The notes beneath the pieces were generated by a model that did not search any database, was not told where the DNA came from, and saw only the letters and a program-made list of their open reading frames with translations. A stretch of DNA of 45,122 nt from Acidobacteriota bacterium (GTDB lineage: Bacteria; Acidobacteriota; JAAYUB01), in assembly GCA_012517875.1 (NCBI GenBank), contig JAAYUB010000062.1:1-45122 (forward strand). Direction: 5' to 3'. Shown here piece after piece: positions 9,072 to 16,086 of this stretch. A program made the position numbers and the translations under genes. Numbering within the stretch: position 1 is the first letter of the stretch; each line of letters begins with the position of its first letter.

Positions 9072-9853
9072 GACTGGCCGGCAAGGTGTGCATGGTGGGC
9101 GGGGCGAGCCGCGGGCTGGGGTACGCCGTGGCGCGGGCGTTGGCGGCCGAGGGCGCGCGGGTGTCCATGGCGTCGCGCGATTTCGCGGCCATCGACGCCG
9201 CCGGCGACCGCATCCGCACCGAGACCGGCGCCGACGTGCTGAGCGTGCCGGCGGACCTGCGCTCGGCCGCGGCCATCGACGGCTGGGTGCAGGCGACCGT
9301 CGGTACGTTCGGTGACGTGGACGGGCTGTTCGTCAACACCGGTGGCCCGCCGGCGGGTGGGTTCTTCGATTTCGACGACCAGGCATGGCAGGATGCCTTC
9401 GAGCTGCTGGTGCTCGGCGGCGTGCGCCTGGTCCGGGCGGCCGTGCCGCTCATGCGGACGCGCGGCGGCGGCAGCATCGTCTTCTCCACGTCGTCATCGG
9501 TGCGCGAGCCCATTCCCAACCTGACGCTCTCCAACGTCGTCCGGGCGGCGGTCCCCGCGCTGGCCAAGACCCTGGCCGCGGAGCTGGCCCGGGACCGGAT
9601 CCGCGTGAACAACCTGATGCCGGGCCGCATCGACACCGACCGGGTGCGCCACCTGGACCGGGTCAATGCCGAGCGGCAGGGTCTTGCCGTCGCCGACGTG
9701 CAGGCACGATACCGTGCCGCCATTCCGCTGGGGCGCTACGGTGAGCCCGGCGAGTACGCCCGGGCCGCGGTATTCCTGCTATCCGATGCGGCCGCCTACA
9801 TCACCGGCGCCACGCTGCTCGTGGACGGCGGGCAGATGCGCAGCGTGATGTGA
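9062..9853 (+). CDS. Short-chain dehydrogenase/reductase lacking the YxxxK motif
   Basis: The 263-residue SDR protein has a Rossmann N-terminus (VGGASRGLGYAVARAL, a TGxxxGxG variant), the VNTGGP strand and a C-terminal FLLSDAAAYITGATLLVDGG typical of classical SDRs. The catalytic Tyr-x-x-x-Lys is missing: after the Ser-rich STSSSVREP the helix reads NLTLSNVVRAAVPALAKTLA, with Asn and Arg near the Tyr and Lys places. A recognised subgroup of FabG-like SDRs carries this SNxxR pattern with LMPGRIDTDRV downstream, so this is a family trait rather than damage. The ATG overlaps the end of the aldolase gene by 10 bp and is preceded by CAGGGGG, implying translational coupling and a shared pathway. 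Confidence 0.86.
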   Translation: MDLGLAGKVCMVGGASRGLGYAVARALAAEGARVSMASRDFAAIDAAGDRIRTETGADVLSVPADLRSAAAIDGWVQATVGTFGDVDGLFVNTGGPPAGGFFDFDDQAWQDAFELLVLGGVRLVRAAVPLMRTRGGGSIVFSTSSSVREPIPNLTLSNVVRAAVPALAKTLAAELARDRIRVNNLMPGRIDTDRVRHLDRVNAERQGLAVADVQARYRAAIPLGRYGEPGEYARAAVFLLSDAAAYITGATLLVDGGQMRSVM

Positions 9854-9863
9854 GTCCGGGCCC

Positions 9864-10088
9864 ATGAACAGTGAATGGAGATAGGAGCTAAGAGATAGGG
9901 GGCAGGCTGTGTCGTGATCGTGAGACGTACTCGTAATTCGTACTCGTGATCGAGGCTCGTTCCCGTATTGCGGACATCGGACTTCGGACATCGGATATCG
10001 GGCTTGGGACCTGGATCATAGAATTCAGATCGTTGTACCGATCCACCGATTCACCCATTCACCCATTCACCCATCCACCGATTTACCG
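9864..10088 (+). repeat. Composite short-word array B (convergent gap)
   Basis: This array fills the convergent gap between the SDR and MFS genes. Order from the SDR side: GTGAATGGAGATAGGAGCTA with AAGAGATAGG; CGTGATCGTGAGACG and TCGTAAT/TCGTACT words; ATCGAGGCTCGTTCCCGTA; TCGGACA/TCGGACT/TCGGATA heptamers ending TCGGGCTTGGGACCTGG; then ATTCACCC heptamers to the MFS stop. On the minus strand the last block starts exactly at the MFS stop codon (TAA) as GGTGGATGGGTGAATGGG. It is the most complete example of the block order shared with arrays A, C, E, F and H. Confidence 0.88.
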
Positions 10089-11429
10089 CCTCCGTAATGT
10101 GCCGCCTGAGCGGGCATCCTCCCGCCACACCCACAGAGCGAGGGCCAGGGCGACTGCGCCGAGCGCAGCGAACATGAGCAGGCTCGCCTGGTAGGAGCGG
10201 GTGACGTCCCGCAGCCAGCCGTTGAGCAGAGGGAAGAGCGCCAGCCCGATGTTCTGGACCATCATGGTCAGGCCGAAGACGACTCCCGTGCGGCGCGGGT
10301 CCACTACCAGGGCCAGCGACGGCCAGAACGCCGCCGGCAGGAGCACAAACGCCGCCGCCAGGAGCAGCATCGGGCCGGCGGGATGGAGGTCGGTGAGCGC
10401 CATGAGCAGAAACGCGGGCACCTGAAGAAGCGGACCGGCTACGAGTAGGCCGCCGCGGCCGCCGCGGCGGTCCACCCAGGCGCCGGCCAGGGGGGCGAAC
10501 ACCATCGAGCTGAGGGTCAGCAGCGACGCCAGCCCGCCGGCGGTGCCGAACAGGTGGAGGAAGTTGGCACCGAGGCGAAGGGCGAAGCCGCCTTCGGCCG
10601 CGGCCACGCGGGGGATGTGCCACCGGTCGGCGAACAGGTCGGTGGCCAGCGCGGTGAAGGGGAAGATCGCCGAGTAGAAGGCCACGCACAGCAGCGTCAG
10701 CAGCCAGTACACGCGGGGCAGGGCGCGCAGGTTCCCCCAGGCGAAGCGCGCGCCGCCGCGAGTCGCCTCGAGCGCCCCGAGCCGTTCGGCGCGACGATCC
10801 AGGAGACAATACGCCAGGAACAGCAGCAGCGACAGCCCGCACAGCCCGGCGGTCACGGCGAGCGCCGGCTGGTATCCGCCCAATGAAGCGGCCAGCAGTT
10901 CACCCGAGTTGAAGCTCAGGATGCTGCCCAGCCGGCCGCAGGCGATCACGATGCCCATGGCCAGCGCCAGCTCCCGGCCGCGGAACCAGCGGGCGCCGAT
11001 GGTGAGGAGCACCACGTGCACCGACTCGGCGCCGCATCCGAACAGGAACCGGCCCGCGAGCATCAGGGGCAGCGACGGCGCCGCCGCGGCCAGGCCCGCG
11101 CCCGCGACCACCAGACCCAGGAACAGCAGCCCGGCGCGGCGGGGGCCCAGGCGGTCGATGGCCAGCCCCACCACCAGCAGCGACAGGATGGCGGCGCCCG
11201 AATAGAGGGTGTAGAAGGTGGCCACGGTGCTGCGGGCGGCGCCCAGCGTCTCCACCAGCGTCGGGGCGATGGCGCCGAAGATGTCGTAAGCGAAGGTGAT
11301 GCCCAGCGGCACCAGCGCCACGATGAAGAGCACGGCGAAGCGGTGCCGGCGGCTGGCCGGGTCGAGCCAGGCGCCCGCGGCGCCTGTGTTCTGGTGGCGG
11401 GGGTCGCTCGGCTGGGGTTCGGGTGTCAT
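10083..11429 (-). CDS. MFS transporter
   Basis: The 448-residue protein has about 12 hydrophobic segments and the layout of the major facilitator superfamily. Visible features include LAIDRLGPRRAGLLFLGLVV at the loop 2-3 position (MFS motif A region), AGRFLFGCGAESVHVVLLTI, and a repeat of the motif in the second half (AGAWVDRRGGRGGLLVAGPL). The first 25 residues are hydrophilic. I take the ATG at 11429 because the longer open frame upstream overlaps the GntR gene in another frame. It lies 46 bp downstream of the GntR gene on the same strand. A solute for the adjacent catabolic genes is a reasonable inference; direction and substrate cannot be read. A short-word array begins at its stop codon. 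Confidence 0.87.
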   Translation of the reverse strand: MTPEPQPSDPRHQNTGAAGAWLDPASRRHRFAVLFIVALVPLGITFAYDIFGAIAPTLVETLGAARSTVATFYTLYSGAAILSLLVVGLAIDRLGPRRAGLLFLGLVVAGAGLAAAAPSLPLMLAGRFLFGCGAESVHVVLLTIGARWFRGRELALAMGIVIACGRLGSILSFNSGELLAASLGGYQPALAVTAGLCGLSLLLFLAYCLLDRRAERLGALEATRGGARFAWGNLRALPRVYWLLTLLCVAFYSAIFPFTALATDLFADRWHIPRVAAAEGGFALRLGANFLHLFGTAGGLASLLTLSSMVFAPLAGAWVDRRGGRGGLLVAGPLLQVPAFLLMALTDLHPAGPMLLLAAAFVLLPAAFWPSLALVVDPRRTGVVFGLTMMVQNIGLALFPLLNGWLRDVTRSYQASLLMFAALGAVALALALWVWREDARSGGTLRRR

Positions 11430-11475
11430 GGTCTTGCGGTTATCACATCGGGGCCGGCCGGACCGGACAGCCCCC

Positions 11476-12150
11476 TCATTCGATGCCCGCGTAGTAGATT
11501 CGGATGAACCGCTCCTGCACCGGGAACGACCAGTGCACGTCGCGCACGAAGACGGCGGCGCTGTCGTGATCGCCTGCCGCCAGCAAGTCGGTGATGCGCC
11601 GGTGTTCGTCCACCGAGGCGTATTCCCACTCCTTGAGGAGCTGATCCCGCTTGGGGAAATCATAGAGCCGCTTTTTCAGGTTGTGGACGATCCGGTGCAG
11701 GGCGGCGTTGCCCGCCAGCTCGATGTAGGTGTCGTGGAAAGTCAGGTTCAGACGGTAGAAGCCGGCGAAGTCGTCGGAGTCCAGCGCGGCCTTCATGCCG
11801 GCGTTTAGCCCGGCCATCGCCTCGGCGTGCTCGGGGCGGAACCTCCCGCGCCCGGCCAGCACCGCGCTGCTCTCCAGCGCGCCGATGATCTGGTAGATGT
11901 CCCGGATGTCCTGCAGGGTCAGGGCGGTCACATAGACCCCGCGGCGGGGCAGGAAGCGGACGAATCCTTCCGTCTCCAGCACAATGAGCGCATCACGTAG
12001 CGGCGTTTTGCTCACGCCCAGGCGCTGGCACACGGCATCCAGGTTGATGGCGTCGCCGGGGCGCAATTCCTGCCGGCTGAGCTGGTTGCTCAGGTAATCG
12101 TACACCTGCTCCTTGAGTGTCTTCAAGTTCAGCTGGTAGCCGTCGCCCAT
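11476..12150 (-). CDS. GntR family regulator, FadR/FCD subfamily
   Basis: The 224-residue transcription factor has an N-terminal winged helix (about 10-75; GDAINLDAVCQRLGVSKTPL and RDALIVLETEGFV are the GntR signature) and a C-terminal all-helical FCD ligand domain. The usual metal-site pattern is visible: NLTFHDTYIELAGN, then DEHRRITDLLAAGDHDSA and RDVH. This points to a small carboxylate or amino-acid-like effector. AGGAGG lies 8 bp before the ATG. It heads an operon with the MFS transporter and diverges from the glycyl radical activase and enzyme across a 203-bp A+T-richer region, so it probably controls both directions. FCD regulators commonly act as substrate-relieved repressors. Confidence 0.9.
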   Translation of the reverse strand: MGDGYQLNLKTLKEQVYDYLSNQLSRQELRPGDAINLDAVCQRLGVSKTPLRDALIVLETEGFVRFLPRRGVYVTALTLQDIRDIYQIIGALESSAVLAGRGRFRPEHAEAMAGLNAGMKAALDSDDFAGFYRLNLTFHDTYIELAGNAALHRIVHNLKKRLYDFPKRDQLLKEWEYASVDEHRRITDLLAAGDHDSAAVFVRDVHWSFPVQERFIRIYYAGIE

Positions 12151-12266
12151 GGGTCAACCTCCTGCGGTCGTCATTGCGGTATGGAGATTGAGTCCAACAC
12201 CATCAATCAGTTTGAACAATGAGTGTCGAATGAGATCGTACGCCAAGTCATTTCCAATGTCAAATA

Positions 12267-12328
12267 TTGACTTTGGATCTAAAATCAGATATATCAGATA
12301 TCAGAGATCACTGGTCATCAGATGATCT
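12267..12328 (+). promoter_or_regulatory. Candidate promoter and repeated operator words for the glycyl radical operon
   Basis: TTGACT (12267-12272), a 17-bp spacer and TATATC (12290-12295) form a plausible sigma-70 promoter, about 60 bp before the activase ATG. Overlapping and just downstream are near-identical direct words ATCAGAT (12284), ATCAGAT (12293), ATCAGAG (12300) and ATCAGATGAT (12317), in an A+T-rich patch unlike the surroundings. They are candidate binding sites for the divergent GntR regulator. I see no perfect FadR-type TGGT-N3-ACCA palindrome, so the operator assignment is inference. Confidence 0.35.
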
Positions 12329-12353
12329 CATCTGCTTGGGGTTGGAGGCGGCG

Positions 12354-13277
12354 ATGGCGATGGACGGCGAGATATCCGGAATCATCTTCGATATCAAGCG
12401 GTTTGCCATTCATGATGGACCGGGGATCCGCACCAGCGTGTTCCTGAAGGGCTGTCCGCTCCGGTGCGCCTGGTGCCACAATCCCGAAGGGTTGTCTCCT
12501 GAACCGGAGATGGTCCTGCAACCCCACAAGTGCATCGCCGGCTGCCGTTTCTGCGTGGACGCCTGTCCGCACGGGGCGGCATCGGTCGCAGATGGCGGTC
12601 CGGCCATCGACGCCGCGCGCTGCGTCCGTTGCGGCGCGTGCGCCGCGGCGTGTCCCACCGGTGCCATCCAGCGGATCGGCCGGGCGGTGACCGCAGCGCA
12701 GGTCATGGCGGAGATCGAGCCGGACCGGATCTTCTACGTCGAGTCGGGCGGCGGCGCCACATTTACGGGGGGCGAACCGCTGGCTCAGCCCGATTTCCTC
12801 TGTGCGCTGCTGGCTCTTTGCCGCGAGCGGGGCATCGACACCGTGGTGGACACCGCCGGCTGCGCTCCAGTCGAGGTGCTGGACCGCGTGGCGGAGCTGG
12901 CCGGCGAATTCCTGTTCGACTTGAAAGTCATCGATGCGGCCGCCCACCGGCGGTTCACCGGCGGGTCGAACCGCCAGATCCTGAACAACCTCGAGCGCCT
13001 GGTGCACCGGGGCGCCCGCGTCATGGTCCGGGTGCCGCTCCTGCCGGGGGTCAACGATGACCCCGCCTCGCTCGAGGCCATGGGCCGGTACCTGGAGGAG
13101 TTGGGCGGCATCACCGGAGTGGCCCTGCTCCCCTTCCACCGGGGCGGCGGCCAGAAATACATCAAGCTGGGCCGGCGCGACACGTTCGCCGGCGCCGTGG
13201 CCCCCGCGCCGGAGCGGGTGGCGGCGGCGCGGGCGACGCTGGAGCGCCACGGCCTGACGGTTCAGATCGGAGGCTGA
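12354..13277 (+). CDS. Glycyl radical enzyme activating protein (radical SAM)
   Basis: The 307-residue activase uses S-adenosylmethionine and a [4Fe-4S] cluster to install the glycyl radical on the enzyme encoded next. The radical SAM motif is Cys34-x3-Cys38-x2-Cys41 (GCPLRCAWCHNPEG). Two ferredoxin-like cysteine clusters follow (CIAGCRFCVDACPHGA and CVRCGACAAACPTGAI), as in activases of the non-PFL glycyl radical enzymes. Further family marks are GGGATFTGGEPLAQPDF, VVDTAGCAP, FDLKVIDAAAHRRFTG and RVPLLPGVNDD. The ATG at 12354 has GGAGG five bases upstream; ATG 12360 and a distant TTG at 12267, inside the putative promoter, are less likely. The gene ends one base before the enzyme gene, whose Shine-Dalgarno GGAGG lies in its last codons. 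Confidence 0.93.
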   Translation: MAMDGEISGIIFDIKRFAIHDGPGIRTSVFLKGCPLRCAWCHNPEGLSPEPEMVLQPHKCIAGCRFCVDACPHGAASVADGGPAIDAARCVRCGACAAACPTGAIQRIGRAVTAAQVMAEIEPDRIFYVESGGGATFTGGEPLAQPDFLCALLALCRERGIDTVVDTAGCAPVEVLDRVAELAGEFLFDLKVIDAAAHRRFTGGSNRQILNNLERLVHRGARVMVRVPLLPGVNDDPASLEAMGRYLEELGGITGVALLPFHRGGGQKYIKLGRRDTFAGAVAPAPERVAAARATLERHGLTVQIGG

Positions 13278-13278
13278 G

Positions 13279-15642
13279 ATGAACGAACGGATCCGCGCGC
13301 TGCGCGAGGAAAGCCTGAACGCCGTCCCCCGGATCTCGCCGGAGCGGGCGCGGCTGATCACCGAATTCTACCGCAGCGCCGAGGCGCGCCGCGTGTCCGC
13401 CCCCGTCCGCCGCGCGCTGGCGTTCCGTCACGTGCTGGCGCACAAGACGATCTGGATCGGCGACGGCGAACTCATCGTGGGCGAGCGCGGCCCGGCGCCC
13501 AAGGCCACGCCCACCTATCCCGAGATCACCGCCCACAGCCTCGAGGATCTGCAGATCCTCGACAGCCGGCCCAAGATCCCCTACCGGGTGGACGCGGAGA
13601 CGCTCCGGATCTACCGCGACGAGATCCTGCCGTTCTGGCAGGGCGCCACGCAGCGGGACCGCCTCTTTGAACAGATGACCCCCGAGTGGCGCGCCGCTTT
13701 CGACGCCGGCGTGTTCACCGAGTTCATGGAGCAGCGGGCGCCGGGGCACACCGTGCTCGACGACAAGATCTACCGGAAGGGGATGCGCGACATCCAGGCG
13801 GAAATCGACGCGCGGCTTGCCGCGCTCGACTTCCACGGCGACCCCGGCGCATGGGCCAAGCAGGAGGAACTGCGGGCCATGCGCATCGCGGCGGACGCGA
13901 TCGTGATCTTCGCCGAGCGGCATGCCGCCAAAGCACGGGAGCTGGCGGCCGCCGCGGGCGACCCGGCGCGCCGGGCGGAGCTGGAGCGGATCGCCGCCGT
14001 GTGCGACCGCGTGCCCGCCCATGCCCCGCGCGACTTCCACGAGGCGCTGCAGGCGTACTGGTTCGTCCACCTGGGCGTGATCACCGAGCTCAACCCGTGG
14101 GACGCCTTCAACCCCGGCCGGCTGGACCAGCACCTTTGGCCGTTTTACCGGCAGGGACTGGCCGACGGTTCGCTCACTGAGACGCAGGCCCGCGAGCTGC
14201 TCCAGGCGTTCTGGGTCAAGTTCAACAACCAGCCGGCGCCGCCCAAGGTGGGCGTCACCGCCGAGGAGAGCGGCACCTACACCGATTTCGCCAACATCAA
14301 CCTGGGCGGGCTCACCCCCGACGGCGGCGACGGCGTGAACGACCTGACGTTCATCCTGCTCGACGTGATCGAGGAGATGCGGCTGCTGCAGCCCAGCTCC
14401 AACATCCAGCTTTCCAGGAAGAGCCCCGACGCGTTCCTCCTGCGCGCGCTGAAGATCCTCCAGACGGGCTTCGGCCAGCCGTCCATCTTCAACGCCGACA
14501 CCATCGTCCAGGAGCTGACGCGCCAGGGGAAAAGCCTGGTGGACGCGCGCGGCGGCGGCGCCAGCGGCTGCGTCGAGGCGGGCGCCTTCGGCAAGGAGGC
14601 GTACATCCTCACCGGCTACTTCAACCTGCCCAAGATCCTGGAGCTCACCCTGCACGACGGGGTGGACCCGAACACCGGCATCCGCCTGGGGCCGGCCACT
14701 GGGGCGGCGGTGACGCTGGCCGACTTCGACGCGCTCATGACCGCTTTCGAGCGGCAGGTGCGCCACTTCGTGGACGTGAAGATCCGGGGCAGCAACGTCA
14801 TTGAGCGGCTGTTCGCCGAGCACCTGCCCGTGCCGTTCCTGTCGATCCTCATCGACGACTGCGTGGCCCGGGGGCGCGACTACCACGACGGCGGCGCCCG
14901 CTACGACACCTCGTACATCCAGGGCGTCGGAATCGGCACCATCACCGATTCTCTGTCCGCCATCAAGACTCACGTCTACGACCGGCAGACGCTGGACATG
15001 AACGGGCTGATGGAGCTGCTCCGGACCGACTTCGCCGGTTGCGAGGACCTGCGCCTGCTGCTGGCCGAGAAGACGCCCCGCTACGGCAACGACGACGACG
15101 CGGCCGACACCGTCATGCGGCGGGTGTTCGACCTGTACGTCCGGGCGGTGGACGGCCGGCCCAACACCCGCGGCGGCACGTACCGCGTCGACATGCTCCC
15201 CACCACCTGCCACGTCTACTTCGGCCGGGTCACCGGCGCCACCCCCGACGGGCGGAAGGCGCGGCAGCCGCTGTCGGAGGGGATCTCGCCGGTGCAGGGC
15301 GCCGACCGCCGCGGGCCCACCGCCGTGGTGCGTTCGGCGGCCAAGATGGACCACCAGCGCACGGGCGGCACGCTGCTGAACCAGAAGTTCCTGCCGTCGC
15401 TCATGGCCGAGGAGACCGGCCGCCGCAAGGTGGCCCAGCTCGTGCGGGGCTACTTCCGCATGGACGGCCACCACATCCAGTTCAATGTGGTGGACGCCGC
15501 CACGCTGCGCGACGCCCAGGCCCACCCGGAGCGCTATCGCGATCTCATCGTCCGGGTGGCCGGCTACAGCGACTACTTCGTGGACCTCAACCCGGCGCTG
15601 CAGGAGGAAATCATCACCCGCACCGCCCACGGGGACGTGTAG
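13279..15642 (+). CDS. hypD: Glycyl radical enzyme, probable trans-4-hydroxy-L-proline dehydratase
   Basis: The 787-residue glycyl radical enzyme has its thiyl cysteine at Cys431 with base Glu433 (GGGASGCVEAGAFGKEAYIL) and its radical glycine at Gly762 (IVRVAGYSDYF), about 25 residues from the C-terminus as usual. From memory, long stretches match clostridial HypD: TSYIQGVGIGTITDSLSAIK, VDMLPTTCHVYFGRVTGA, PLSEGISPVQGADR, AKMDHQRTGGTLLNQKF and MDGHHIQFNV. HypD is about 789 residues and dehydrates trans-4-hydroxy-L-proline to pyrroline-5-carboxylate. A related enzyme family opens the same ring by C-N cleavage, so product assignment is not absolute. No proC lies nearby. It is cotranscribed with its activase, and a terminator follows at 15798. 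The enzyme class implies an anoxic lifestyle, at least part-time. Confidence 0.88.
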   Translation: MNERIRALREESLNAVPRISPERARLITEFYRSAEARRVSAPVRRALAFRHVLAHKTIWIGDGELIVGERGPAPKATPTYPEITAHSLEDLQILDSRPKIPYRVDAETLRIYRDEILPFWQGATQRDRLFEQMTPEWRAAFDAGVFTEFMEQRAPGHTVLDDKIYRKGMRDIQAEIDARLAALDFHGDPGAWAKQEELRAMRIAADAIVIFAERHAAKARELAAAAGDPARRAELERIAAVCDRVPAHAPRDFHEALQAYWFVHLGVITELNPWDAFNPGRLDQHLWPFYRQGLADGSLTETQARELLQAFWVKFNNQPAPPKVGVTAEESGTYTDFANINLGGLTPDGGDGVNDLTFILLDVIEEMRLLQPSSNIQLSRKSPDAFLLRALKILQTGFGQPSIFNADTIVQELTRQGKSLVDARGGGASGCVEAGAFGKEAYILTGYFNLPKILELTLHDGVDPNTGIRLGPATGAAVTLADFDALMTAFERQVRHFVDVKIRGSNVIERLFAEHLPVPFLSILIDDCVARGRDYHDGGARYDTSYIQGVGIGTITDSLSAIKTHVYDRQTLDMNGLMELLRTDFAGCEDLRLLLAEKTPRYGNDDDAADTVMRRVFDLYVRAVDGRPNTRGGTYRVDMLPTTCHVYFGRVTGATPDGRKARQPLSEGISPVQGADRRGPTAVVRSAAKMDHQRTGGTLLNQKFLPSLMAEETGRRKVAQLVRGYFRMDGHHIQFNVVDAATLRDAQAHPERYRDLIVRVAGYSDYFVDLNPALQEEIITRTAHGDV

Positions 15643-15680
15643 TTCAGGCGTCCCGCGTGGCTCAGGCGTCCCGCCTGAGC
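15643..15680. repeat. Dispersed palindromic repeat CAGGCGTCCCGCCTG
   Basis: Directly after the glycyl radical gene are two tandem copies of TCAGGCGTCCCGC. The second forms the perfect hairpin CTCAGGCG-TCC-CGCCTGAG (15661-15679); the first is imperfect. A degenerate third copy (TTCAGGCATCCCGCC) lies near 15832, beyond the terminator. The remaining 444-bp gap up to 16086 holds the terminator, a promoter candidate and no gene I can support. Confidence 0.6.
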
Positions 15681-15797
15681 GAAAACCGATCCGGCGAGCC
15701 AGCGAACCGGCGAGGGGAGTTGCCCGGATGCTTCACCGGTGACGGCCGGAGACCAAATCGACAACTCCGACGAGGATGGGAACGCCCTCGTCTCGTG

Positions 15798-15826
15798 GCT
15801 GCCGGCTCGCGCCGGCAGCTTTTTTT
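15798..15826 (+). terminator. Intrinsic terminator after glycyl radical operon
   Basis: A perfect 9-bp stem, GCTGCCGGC (15798-15806) with GCCGGCAGC (15811-15819), encloses the loop TCGC and is followed by seven T residues. It is 156 bp after the stop codon, with the palindromic repeat in between. Confidence 0.9.
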
Positions 15827-15976
15827 CAACGGTTCAGGCATCCCGCCCACGAAGACGCCGCTGGCGGTGGGCGTGAAGCGGTGAGGGAATCTTTGCGCTG
15901 CCTGGCGCGCCCTGACCCGGATGTCCGCACCCGCCTCCATACAAAACGGCCGGCGGCGTACTCTCTATCGGAGCGG

Positions 15977-16005
15977 TTGACGGCGGTCGCTGGATACCGT
16001 TTTAT
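15977..16005 (+). promoter_or_regulatory. Candidate sigma-70 promoter for the giant secreted protein
   Basis: TTGACG (15977-15982), a 17-bp spacer and TTTTAT (16000-16005) lie in a conspicuously A+T-rich stretch (about 16000-16075) of an otherwise G+C-rich window. The gene's AGGAGG is at 16077-16082. The boxes match 5/6 and 4/6 of consensus. The leader would be about 75 nt. Confidence 0.4.
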
Positions 16006-16086
16006 TTTATTCATGTATTCCTTAAGATTTAATGGTACGATACATCTTCATTAATGATCACAATTGGTTCTGATTCAGGAGGCATC

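Noticed and set aside
11430-11663. N-terminal extension of the MFS transporter
   Set aside because: It overlaps the GntR coding sequence out of frame and has a shadow-like Ser/Thr/Arg composition; hydrophobic MFS sequence starts after the ATG at 11429.
13162-15630. 822-residue minus-strand frame opposite the glycyl radical enzyme
   Set aside because: It is a shadow frame; the plus strand has the Cys-x-Glu and Gly radical motifs at family-typical positions.
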